A stretch of 64,000 bases of DNA, from the NCBI GenBank assembly GCA_030144725.1, contig JASKMD010000031.1:6192808-6256807 (forward strand). The letters run 5' to 3'. The DNA is from Haematococcus lacustris (lineage: Eukaryota > Chlorophyta > Chlorophyceae > Chlamydomonadales > Haematococcaceae). The notes under the pieces were generated by a model. It did no database searches. It saw only the letters and a list, made by a program, of their open reading frames with translations, and was not told the origin of the DNA. The translations under genes were made by a program, and so were the position numbers. This document shows positions 33,181-43,552 of the stretch, one piece after another; positions within the stretch are counted from its first letter, which is position 1; each line of letters opens with the position of its first letter.

Positions 33181-34793
33181 ACAGCCCCTTAACACCTTCT
33201 GAGTGATTCAGCTATTGATCCCTAGTGGTCCGACTCAAGTGGAGGCCCTAGTGTGGGACAAGGGGGCTGATCCTACACAGAGACAGGGAGCTATACAATA
33301 GTGGCTGCATGGTGCTGACCTGGTGCATTGCTGACCTCACCACGTTCATGGGCCTATGCCATCCTTGTGTTTGCATCCTTGACAATGCTTGGCAATGCAT
33401 ATCTAGTGGGAAGGGTGGTGTTTTGCAAAGTACTGTAGCCATGCGTGGCATCAAAGATCATGGTGGACATGCTTGATTGATCCGCATTGCTTTGAGCATG
33501 ACCACAAATAAGGTAAGGCCGACACATTGTGACGTGGAAGGGCTGACTTGGCTTCTAGGTCTTGCATGAGCGTGCACATTGAGCACATTGCAATGCCACA
33601 GTTCAGCTCTCTTACCACAGCATGCAAACGTACTGACCCAGGCCGCCACTGCTGACAACTTGCTCTTTCTGCTGAGCTTTGACGACCACTGTATCCTATT
33701 GTCTAGCCTTGCAGTGCGCTGCAGAAATTCCCAAACCCATAGAGGAGGAGGGCGGCCAAGCAGCAGGTGCCGATTGATGGCTGAAGTGGTGTAAGCAATC
33801 CTCTTGGTCTCCTACGTAACCAGTGTTCACACCTCAGTGCCATAAGTGTCTCTCCAAACTGGCGTGGGCGCCAACTCCGCTTGTGCCTGGTTCCGCAGGG
33901 GCCCTACCTTGGCTTCTGTGAGTTTAGTAATTTGCCTGGTCCGATCTGGCCTGATCTGACTAGCTTGCATCACAATTATGTTGCATCCCCATGGGGCACA
34001 GCCGTGAGCCAACGTCGTAACGAGCCGGTGGGCGGCTCCGTGTGGTCCATGGTGCAACCCATGGCGTAACCCACCCCCTACAGACAAGGGCAAGGCTACC
34101 CAGCCCGTCCCAGGACCTCTTGTCAGGTGGCACTGCAAGGTCTGCAACTCAACTCTCAGCTTCAAGCGCGCGGGGGAGGCTAGAGGCGCCTAGAGGAGCT
34201 GTAGTCATGGCTTGGACGCTCACTGCTTCCCGCCAACGGAAAGAAGTACCCCGGGTATGAACTACAAGCGGTTGCTGCATGAGCACGTGTGTCATGCCAA
34301 ACATCAACAACCCGCTTAGGGGCTGTGAGGATGGTTCAGGTGTTGGAGCTGGATGTAAGTACTCCAACGAGGGACGTTCGTGTTCACTGAGGTGTGCCCG
34401 GCAGTTGAACTTTCCAAGGCCACACATCAAGAAAACCCGCATGCGCCAAGGAATAACGTGAGAATTCAGCACAGTACAGTCCGAGACGTTACGTTGCTCA
34501 CGAGCTGATACACATGCGCTGCAGTCTCAATTAATGTCTGCTAGCGCTAACTACACTAGCGGAGGGCGTGGCGTTCCCGCTGCATTGGGTGGTAGCCCGC
34601 AAGGTCTGTACCCAGGGCAATTGTGCTGGATTTCCGCGTGTATTGAGCCGCTGAGAAATTCTGACAGCTCCCCGTCTGCCTGATGTGACTGGTGCAGACC
34701 TGGTGCGCTTAGCAGGCGGAGGCTGCTAGTTCACTTGATAGCCTTATCTTAGCGCGCGTATCTGCTTCTAGCCTGGCAATTCGACTTTGGAAG
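33181..34793. other. Intergenic stretch upstream of VTC2
   Basis: No gene can be supported. A plus-strand piece at 34080-34180 reads KGKATQPVPGPLVRWHCK and ends CNST, with protein-like composition and a Cys pair, but it has no continuation; it could be another transposon scrap. The VTC2 promoter must lie in the right part; I see no convincing core element. Confidence 0.4.
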
Positions 34794-37402
34794 ATGGCAA
34801 CCTTGATACCTAACCATCAACTTTGCCCTAGCCGCGCTATCACACTGGACCTCAAGTCTGCGACCATCGACGGCTTGCCTGGAAACGGGCGGCTCCCGCT
34901 GTACTCGTACCACGTGGCAAAACCATCGCGTCTTGGGCAGGCGTCTTGGACACTCGAGCCTTGGACCACAACCTGGTGAGTTGTGCCGCTGAAAGCTGTT
35001 GCTGTCACTCACCACCTTACTAGTGGGTGTGCTCACTTGGCTTTGCTTAAAGGCCCCGTGCGGATTGCTCAGCAGCACCGTGCCTAGAAGACAGCGAGAG
35101 CTGCAGGAGCGACAGCGGAACAGACCCCTCTGATCAGGATAGTGTTTATGTGGTCCCGCAGTGCCTCTCCTGCGGCAGCCATGAATGCAGCCTGCCAGCT
35201 CGCAGCTCATGCAGCGCTCAACAGATTATACAGCCGCGCCTAACATCGTGCAGTGTGCTGGACAATGTGCTCTCCTCTCTTTGGGAGGATTGCGCCAGCC
35301 GGGGCTTGTTCAGATACGATGTGACAGCTTGCCCCAGCCGCGTAATCCCAGGACGCTGGGGTTTCGTTGCTCAGCTGAATGAGGGGAGGGCAAGCAAGAA
35401 GCGCCCCACCGAGATTGTGGTAGATCAGGTGTGCCAGCCATTTGACCCTGCTAAGTTTCATTTTGGCAAAGCCGTGCCAAGCGAGGCTTTGCTTCAGTTT
35501 GAGTCTAGTGGAACTGTGGATGAGTCAGCTGACAGCTATGCCCCTCCAAGTCGCCTCACCCCAGCTGCATATGGCAAAGCCAGCTTTCTTGACAGCTGGC
35601 AGGGCGGTATGCAGCCCAGCAGCAGTTGCAATAGCTTAGCCGACTCAACAGAGGAGTCTGACTGCGGTGCAGTCGTGCCCAGTGCTGCCACCTCGCTGGG
35701 CTGCAACAGTCAGGACAGCTTCACTCCCCAGGCACGCGAACCTGCCACCTTGCCACTATTATTTGACAGCGCGCCAGTGACCCCCTCCTCTAACTTGGTG
35801 AGTGGTGCTGTGTATTTGTTGCTGCACAAGTCAGGATGCTTTGAATGTGCAAGTATCATTCACTGCTGCAACCGAGCACTGCACATCGCGTTGCCCATTG
35901 CCCTGTGGTATTGATGCTGTGGCTAATGCAGCTAGTGGCATGCATAGCTCAACGTACCGCGGCATGTGCTCACAACCTTGCAGGTATTGATCAACGTCAG
36001 CCCTATAGAGTATGGACATGTGCTGTTAGTGCCGCGGACCTTGCAGCACCTGCCGCAGCAGCTCAAGGCAGACCTGGTGCTGACCGCGCTACATTTTGCG
36101 CATGAGGCAGGCAACCCGCACTTCAATGTGGGCTACAATTCCCTAGGAGCCTATGCCACTATAAACCACCTGCATTTCCAGGTGTGTGAGCTTGCTTGGC
36201 AGCTGACTGACTTCCACACTCCTTGCTATCCTGTGGCTGAGGCTCAGTGCACCGGCACACTGCGTGTCATGTCAGTTGCCTCATTCACCTACCATGTCAG
36301 GAAGGCGAGTGTTGTAGTGATTGGTTCTGTGTGCTGCAACTTGTGCCCTCACCCGTGCCTCACGTTCGTTGTCATGATTGTTATGCAGGCATATTTCCTT
36401 GGCAACAGCTTTCCCTGTCAGTCAGCAAGTAGCCAGCTCCTGTCAATTATTGGCCCAGGATCATCAGGCAGCTCAGCTGCAATCAAAGTCTCCACCCTCA
36501 TAGACTGTGAGTAGTGCATCGCAGTGGGACATGTCAGCAAGCATGATGCTCACAAACAGCATGGAACAATGCTGGGCGTGGGTGGCTTGTTCCTGACTGC
36601 AGATCCAGTGAGGGGTTTTGTCATGGAAGCTGTGGAACCCAGCTCTGCTGTGTCGAACACCAACACGATAACCGCGTATGGTGCACTAGACACCAATGCC
36701 TCACAAGCTGCGTGGCAGCTTGCAGCCTTGCCCCAGCTTGCTGCAGTTGTGGGTCAAGCCACGGAGGCGCTGCAGGCTTCCAATGTGCCCTTCAACATGC
36801 TCATCACTGACAAGGGGACGCGGGTGTTCCTATGGCCGCAGGTGCGGCTAGGCATGGTTGAACAGCATCTGCTGTGGCTGGCTGGCTGCTGTGGCTGGCT
36901 GGCAACGCAGTACAACTGCACACACACACACACACACACCAAGCCAGTGTGCCATGCTACATCCATGCACTGTTCAGCTGGAAGCGCTGCCACGTGCTGG
37001 TGTCCTTTCCCTTCTGTTTCATTCAGGCTGCTGCTTGGTGTGATGTCTTGCTGCTCACAGTGTTACGCGGAGCGCCAGGCAGCCAAGGAGGTGGAGGAGG
37101 AGCTGCTGGCCACAGGGGTTAACCCAGCAGTGTTTGAAGTCGCTGGCCACATGGTGCTGAAACGTGCTGAGGACTACCGGGATATGCAGGAGGACCTGGC
37201 TACCCGCCTGCTATCTGCGGTGTCTCTACCTGCTGACCGCTTTCAGGCAGTGGCAGACCTGTGCTTCAGGCAGCCCTGGCACCAGCCAACACAGCTGCCA
37301 GCGTCATGCGAAGAGCTGCACCTGCTGGGGCTGAGGAGAGCAAAGGGGGATCAGCTCACAGCAGGGTCGCCTTTGTGCAAGCGCCAGCGTGGCAATGAGT
37401 GA
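34794..37402 (+). CDS. VTC2: GDP-L-galactose phosphorylase (ascorbate pathway)
   Basis: Six exons join in phase to 589 residues: 34794-34975, 35107-35797, 35984-36181, 36389-36506, 36603-36841, 37061-37402. The enzyme converts GDP-L-galactose and phosphate to L-galactose-1-phosphate and GDP, the first committed and rate-controlling step of the Smirnoff-Wheeler ascorbate pathway. Landmarks match plant VTC2/VTC5: GNGRLPLYSYHVAKPS near the N terminus, RGLFRYDVTACPSRVIPG, GFVAQLNEGR, KKRPTEIVVDQV, INVSPIEYGHVLLVPR, the histidine-triad-like active site NHLHFQ (H-x-H-x-Q), YPVRGF, PFNMLITDKG, and NPAVFEVAGHMVLKR. Split codons at 34975/35107 (Trp) and 36506/36603 (Tyr of YPVRG) confirm the junctions. 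A long Ser/Pro-rich insertion of about 90 residues sits between FQFESSG and INVSPIEY, within exon 2, longer than in plants. The ATG at 34794 is the first in frame. A TGTAA signal occurs at about 37550 and a second near 37625. Confidence 0.92.
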
Positions 37403-38579
37403 CTGTGGTGTGAGCAAGGTAAGACTGCATCTCATATAGATAAATCTGCTGTTCATGTACTGCTTTAGTGAGATTGCTATAAACAAAGTTGGCATGTCCC
37501 AGTTGGCAGCGGTGCCAAAATGCAGTGTTCGGTAGGTTCAAGGAATGGTAATGTAAATAGAGTATTGGGGAGATGGACGCTCCTGTGTGATGCTGCTTCA
37601 TAGCTGTTCTTCAGGGTCTGCAGCATGTAAGGCCGACATGAACTGGTTTTGCTGTAGCTTCCTATGTTGTAGGAGCTGATGGCCAAAGCGGTGTAAGCCA
37701 TCTTCTATATTGTGCATGAGTGGTGCCACAGGCTGCATGCTCGGGACAATTCTGACGGGAAGCTGATAATGACTGACCCAGGCTGGCAGGAGCAGGCGCG
37801 TGAAGGGGTTGTCGACATTCAATAGTCAATAGCCGATAAGTCACATGGCTTGAAAGAAGCGGAAGGGCACTGCCAATCAGCTGTGACACGCCTGATAAAA
37901 TGTTCGCATGGGTCAGTTTGGGTCACACAGGCCACTTCAGGACATCGCGTTTGCACCAGCCCGCTCTATAGCTCAAGCCGTGTCTGTGTCGCTGGCCTCT
38001 AGTACGGCCGCGATGGTGGTGGGCGAAGATGTTTCCCGCGGATGAGCCTACAGTAGTGGTCTCTATCACTGGGCATCGCACAAATTGTTCCAGTGACGAG
38101 TTTCAAAATCACGTGACTGCTCAGTCGAGCGCAACAGGAGCCGGAGGTGCATCTATAGTCCTAGTTTGCTCAGGTACGTGGCGTAATACCAATAAACGCG
38201 ACATGCCCCATGTCTTGACTGACCAGATTTCGGTGTTTCTCTGACTGGCGCCAGGCACTAGCCAGGGCTCCATCCGCGACCGTTGGCACACACATGTGTC
38301 CGTAGCAAGCACATCTACACAATAGGTAAGGTTACTGCAACATGCAAGTGAGGTGTGAGTGTCAGCTTCACAGCAAGCTCATGGCACGCCCAGCCATGCC
38401 ACAGCCATGACAACTAATAAAATGGTATGCCTCTTAGCCTGTGGCCTGTTTGCACCCAAATGAAAGTATAGCCCAAGTTTCATTTGGCACTGACGATGCG
38501 TTCAGCACTAACATGGGTATGCAACCCCCCAACCTCATGTCCTCTCACTACCACCATGTGCCATCCTATTCGGCTGCAG
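37403..38579. other. Intergenic stretch, no supported gene
   Basis: Contains the likely VTC2 3' UTR at its left end. Several short open frames on both strands have no consistent splice sites or known motifs. Confidence 0.5.
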
Positions 38580-39170
38580 GAAGGCATGCCAAGGTTCCAG
38601 CACCCCAACCAGGGCAAATGCGTGCTCTGTTGCAAGTGCACTTGCCCCAACGTCACCAGGGTGTTCTATGCATGGGTAGCTGTGGGTGTGCACCAGGGGG
38701 AGGATGGGATGGAGGTGGCATGGCGATTGCGTCATGAAGCCTTGCGCCTTAAGGGTAGCCTCGCTCGTGCCCCCCAGTACAAGCTGTACGCCATTGGGCC
38801 AGCCAGTGTTGTGGACAGCCAGTTGATAGCGGCTTGTGAAGCCAAAGACCTCGCCCTCATTGCTCACTATGGCTGTGTACAGCTTTGTCAAAAACGGCAC
38901 CAAGCTGCGAATGGAGCACCACTGTTCTTCCAAGAGCATGACCAGCAGGGGTTGCCAGCGCCTGCAGCCAGGATGGTGGGGGAGGCCTCAACTCCTCCTT
39001 CCCGGTGTCCACCCACCCTCCCAGCAGCTTGTAGCAGCGAGGGGCAGGGAGGGGCAGGGCTGCAGGGGCAGGGGGCAAGCTTGACGCATGTGGCTGCAAC
39101 TGCCGCACAACGCCCGGTGTCCGGCCGCAGCGAGGGGCCCGCCACACAATCACTGCTGGAGGATATTTGA
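38580..39170 (+). CDS. Unrecognised Cys-rich ORF, probable last exon
   Basis: After a good acceptor (GGCTGCAG, exon from 38580) an open frame of about 196 residues runs to a TGA at 39168-39170. It begins EGMPRFQHPNQGKCVLCCK, has a CVLCCKCTC cluster, then a charged helical part (VAWRLRHEALRLKGSL) and YKLYAIGPASVVDSQLIAA, and a Pro/Gly/Ser-rich end. I do not recognise the family; it could be a transposon protein given its surroundings. A perfect 10-bp hairpin (GGAAAAATAT/ATATTTTTCC, 39178-39205) lies just after the stop. Confidence 0.45.
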   Translation, partial: EGMPRFQHPNQGKCVLCCKCTCPNVTRVFYAWVAVGVHQGEDGMEVAWRLRHEALRLKGSLARAPQYKLYAIGPASVVDSQLIAACEAKDLALIAHYGCVQLCQKRHQAANGAPLFFQEHDQQGLPAPAARMVGEASTPPSRCPPTLPAACSSEGQGGAGLQGQGASLTHVAATAAQRPVSGRSEGPATQSLLEDI

Positions 39171-39559
39171 GGTGTAGGGAAAAATATAGGCGTCAATATT
39201 TTTCCATAACTCGGGTCAGTTTACCAAAGCCGCTAAGTGCTAGCAGCCAGATCCGCGTGTTCCGCAAGTGAGGCGCAAGTCGCAAGTGTGCTAGTTGCAT
39301 GTATGGCTTGCACGTTGCAACTTGCAAGTCGCGAGTTATTCAAAAACAACTTCCTACCGCTACTGAAGCAACCTCAACGTAGCCATGCGACGCTACGCGA
39401 TAGCTTATCGAACATATTGCCAGGCTGGCATGTCTACTTATAAGTGCCAGGCTGGCATGTTGACTAGAAGCTACGTCTTTCGTCGTTTTTAGGTCGGAGT
39501 AAGCCGCTTAGGAGAGGGATGAGGTTATAGGCTAGTTGAGGCAGTCGATATGTGTCGAC

Positions 39560-39682
39560 CGGCAAAGCATAATGGTCGAGCGGCAAAGCATAATGGTCGA
39601 GCGGCAACGCATAATGGCCGAGCGGCAAAGTGCACTTTTTGATAATGGTCGAGCGGCAATTGATAATTGTCGAGCGGCAAAG
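39560..39682. repeat. About 20-bp tandem repeat (ATAATGGTCGAGCGGCAAAG)
   Basis: Six or seven imperfect units of 19-21 bp, with the core TCGAGCGGCAA, in a stretch with no gene. Confidence 0.85.
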
Positions 39683-39825
39683 TACGATTCTCGCAATCAG
39701 TGTCGGGAAGCGGTTATAGAGCGGCTGTGTTGAGAAGGGTTGGTGAAAGCGTTGGTCAACGGGATATACGGTGTTGGTCAACGGGGGATGGGGGCGGTTA
39801 CGGGATTGGGGAACCTCAAATATAC

Positions 39826-39982
39826 TAGATAACCGCCTTGACCTCGCGCATTATGCGAACTAATGGTCTCGTCCTCGGCTCTGCTACCATACATCCCTCG
39901 GCTGCGCCTCGGGATGTATGTCCGCGCCACCTCGGCCTCGGCCATTATTTTCGCATAATGCTCTCGGACCGCCAATTATCTA
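39826..39982. repeat. Nested imperfect palindrome
   Basis: Symmetric arms nest around a centre near 39905: TAGATAA/TTATCTA outermost, CATTATGCGAA/TTCGCATAATG, TAATGG/CCATTA, and ATACATCCC/GGGATGTAT innermost. It could fold as one long interrupted hairpin. It may be a fold-back element. Confidence 0.7.
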
Positions 39983-40109
39983 CTACTTAGTGGCCATGCA
40001 TCATATGTTTGTCTGCATCACATGTTCCTGTAGATCTCCTTGTTGCAAATCCTTAGTGCAGGGTGCATGCCCCATGGGTCATGCTATATTGTGTGTTTCT
40101 TGCAGGGTT

Positions 40110-42387
40110 CAAGGACACTATTGTTGCAGCGTCAGAAGGATGAACATTCCATGGAGCTAGAAGTAGCCGCTAGCCGGCACAGCCTACAACTTGCTGGGCA
40201 GGGGGCGACACCAAAGCTGAGCGACAGGTTGGTACTTACAAAGCTCCTCAATACTACCGTTAGTAAACAACTACAACAAACAACATCTTCAGCCCTCAAC
40301 CTTGCCTCAATCTTGCTCGTCATGCAGGACCCTTCTTCCTCTGGCACACAGCCTTACCACGGAACCAATGTCACCTTCAAACCGCCAAGCTTCATGGTAA
40401 GATACCTCAACATCAGCATCAACCATCGCTCACATGCACTTCTATGCACTAGTTCTCACTTGCACTCAAGTCAGATGCCCCCTTTGTTGTGCGTGCAGCA
40501 TTCTATCGGTCAACGGGCAGCTGTGGCAGTTCAGTGACACATGGGCACGTGACTCATGCCCTCCTTACCTACCGGCTGTCCGCTTGCCGGCCACCTTTCA
40601 CCACCTCCCAGCACCAAACCAACACCCCACTCAACTCCTCCAAGCATCAGCCCCACCCCTCCTCCAACCCCTCCTCCTACACCCACCACCCCTCCCGCTG
40701 GCATCCCCTTTCCCGCATATGCCGACCCTCCCTCCGCTGGCCCTCCCCCTCCTCCCCCTCCTCCCGCAGCTGCAGCTGCCATCCTTTCATCCACACCCGC
40801 AGCTGACACCCCCTCCCCCAGAGCTGCGCCCCCCCCCCTCTGCAGCCTCACTTTGCCCCACTGCTGGTGTATCCGCCGCTGCCGCTGCCACCTCTACCAG
40901 CCCGGGTGAAGGCAAACGTGGATGAGGCAGCAGAGGCACTGCGGCGGCAGGTGCGCCACCTGCGATTGCAGCTAACAAGGCAGCGGTCCACCTCTGTGAT
41001 CATGCCAACAAGCAAGCATGCAACCATTGCCAAGCTTGCCGTCAAGCATGTGAAAAGCCCACATCACATGAGGCAGCTGCTAAGCACAGCAGGACTCCTG
41101 GCAGCAGGGCAGGGGAAGGGTGGTAGATGTAACAAGGCGAGTGCAGCAGCGGGTAGCATTACCCAGTCACAGCCTGGGCAGCTTCTGCACCTAGAGGAGC
41201 CACGCAAGGGAGCAGGGCCCAGAGGCTGGTTTGACCCGCAACACTTCATGAGAGCCTTAAAGATGAAGGTCGACACTGGGCTCTCCTTCAACGCGATGCC
41301 CAAAGCGTTACATGGCGCCTTTGCTGTTATGGCTGCTGGACAACAACTGGCGGTGTCCGTCCCAAGTGCCAGGACTTACGGCCGAGGCACGGAGGCTATT
41401 GCCCATGCAGTCACCAAGGGACAAGCACGTGAGTAGTGCATGAACCACCCACTGCTGTGGTACACCTCTTGGCACGTGACACCCTCTACGCCACTTGACA
41501 CCCTCTATGCCACCCACCATGACCCACCCTCCATGCTCTGTTGTTGTGCAGGAGATGCCAGGCACATAGGCTACGGTGCCTTAGCATGGGATGGGAAGGC
41601 TAAGAGGGGCAAAGAGCTGCTGGTGCTGAAATGCCAGCATGCAATGCCCATGCCTGGCCCACCCGCCGCCCCACCCGCCGCCCCACCCGCTGCCCCACCC
41701 GCTGCCCCACCCGCCGCCCCACCCGCTGCCCCACCCGCTGCCCCACCCGCCGCCCCACCCGTTGCCCCACCCGCTGCCCCACCCGCCGCCCCACCCGTTG
41801 CCCCACCCGCTGCTCCACCCGCTGGCCCTGCACCACCCGCTGATGTCCACCCACCATACCAAGTCGCTACGACTGCCGGCCACCCACTGGAGTTCGCGGT
41901 TGGCTGTTCCCGCCCCTCAAGCAAGACTGCCTTGTCGCAGGCAGCAGCAATCAAGCAGTGCATGGTGGCTGTTGGGCTTTGGGGCTTGAGGGTTTTGTTT
42001 GTGGTGGTGGACAGCTGCAACGCCAACGTCGGCATCCACAACAGCGTTGCAACCCACTTGTCCAACATGCTTCAAGACGAGGGCATCCAAGATCACCCCG
42101 TCTATGCCATCCACTGTCTCTGTCACATCCTGCACAACACAGCCAAGCACGCCTTTGAGTCAGCGGGACAGAGTCAGCTGTATCAACGGACCGGCTACAA
42201 CACAGCTTTGTTTTGGGTGCTTGACCACATCAGTGCAGAACTGCGCAAGGACCTGCCAGAAGGCATGCCCCTAGTGGAGGAGGCCGTTGGCACACGGTGG
42301 CTGTCGTATGCCAGGATAGCCATCTATTGCTGCCAGCACCATGCCGAGATTGTGCAGTGCCAAGCAAAAGCAGGGCCCGGCAAAGAA
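40110..42387 (+). pseudogene. RNase H-like transposase gene, 3' end replaced by a Fanzor-like element
   Basis: The best-supported part is two exons joined in phase. The first runs from about 40867 or earlier to 41429 and contains VKANVDEAAEALRRQVRHL, WFDPQHFMRALKMKVDTG and SVPSARTYGRG. The second starts at 41552 and contains DARHIGYGALAWDGKAK, a (AAPP)n tract, VVVDSCNANVGIHNS, HCLCHILHNTAKHAF and GTRWLSYARIAIYC. A D...D-x-C-N...C-x2-H-x3-N...TRW arrangement is typical of RNase H-fold transposases such as hAT-like families. Small plausible exons upstream (40110-40230, 40328-40395) may belong to it. The frame runs into GKETERCVS at 42385, which is the 5' end of Fanzor-like copy D, so the C terminus is lost. 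The transposon ends were not found. Confidence 0.55.
41655..41832. repeat. 12-bp tandem repeat coding (Ala-Ala-Pro-Pro)n
   Basis: About 14 units of CCCGCNGCCCCA in frame inside the transposase exon, giving an AAPP linker with some VAPP variants. Confidence 0.9.
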
Positions 42388-43073
42388 ACTGAAAGGTGTG
42401 TGTCCTTTAACCGATTGCGTCGTGAACTTCACGTGGTGTAAGCACGTCGCTCCTGTTAATTCGCTCGCCTTAAGGCAAGCAACGACAGGATCGGAGGGAA
42501 GGGTGGAAGACGCATCGGCGCCAGGTGTCCCCGCCTTTTGTGTCCCCGTCTTTTGTGTCTTGGCGTTGTGCCTTGGCTTGTCAAGTGAGCTGTCAAAGCT
42601 GATTGTGATTGCCTGCAGGTCATCAATATCCCGGGTGGCGCAGTGCAGCGCGGCTGCAACAAGACGAATTGTAAACTATTGGCGCACCACTAGTTGCTTT
42701 CTAACCTGCCTGGTGGGCTACCCCACCCCGGGGTTTACCTGTGCGTCCACACCCCCAGCCGTGCAGCCCCCCCAAGCCCCTGATGCACCCCCCCCTCCCC
42801 CACTCCCCCCTCGTGCCCCTGCCCAGCTTGCTGGCATGGAGTGGGACTATGGACCTGAGCCAGATCCTGATCCTAATCCTCAGCCAGAGCCAGAGCCTGA
42901 GCCTGAGCCAGTCACGCAGCCCACCCCAAGGCATCGCAGCGCCCGTCTGGCAGCTCTTGCACCAGCAGCACCCATAGGGCCTCCCTTGCCCCTGGACATT
43001 GAAGATCCGGTGATGGTGAGGCAGCTGAAAGACTTCTGCGAGGGCTTTGCCAGCCCCAACTGCCTGACAGTCA

Positions 43074-43218
43074 GGTCCCACAAGGTCTGATAAAATGGCT
43101 CGAAAAAATGTACCGTCACTTTTTGTCGCTTATACTACCGTGTACCGTGGTGCTCCGCAGCTTGGCCTGCGAGGGACGGGCTAAAGTCAACATTGCCCCC
43201 CTCCACGGTACAGTCTAC
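43074..43218. mobile_element. About 145-bp mobile insert within Fanzor copy D
   Basis: Copy B reads straight through FASPNCLTVYNQLQR; copy D carries an extra segment between LTV and YNQ. The insert is bounded by ACAGTC on both sides (from 43068 and near 43213), like a 6-bp target duplication. Nearly the same sequence (GGTCCCACAAGGTC, AAAATGGCTCGAAAAAATG, GCCTGCGAGGGACGG) recurs at 51029-51197, outside any Fanzor copy. Confidence 0.65.
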
Positions 43219-43461
43219 AACCAGCTGCAGCGGTGCCTTGTGCTCAAACGGCAGCTCCGTCACCCCATGCTCATGCCTGTCTTTGAGGACCCCAGCAACC
43301 AGGTGCTGCTGGCCAAGCTGCAGGAGCTGCAACTAGAAAGCCCCCAGCAGGGCAGGTGGACCTCCATGCAGCTAGCGATTAGCATGCAGCAACATTTCGC
43401 CAACCCAGGCAAACAATGGTGGTGCACAGACTCTGGACAGGACTTGACCTGGACCTGACCT

Positions 43462-43552
43462 CGCCCCGCCCCGCCCCGCCCCGCCCCGCCCCACCCCGCC
43501 CCGACCCGACCCGACCCGACCCGACCCGACCCGACCCGACCCGACCCGACCT
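43462..43552. repeat. (CCCCG)n then (CCCGA)n pentamer microsatellite
   Basis: About seven CCCCG-type units followed by about ten CCCGA units inside Fanzor copy D, probably in an intron or an expanded non-coding gap. Confidence 0.9.
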
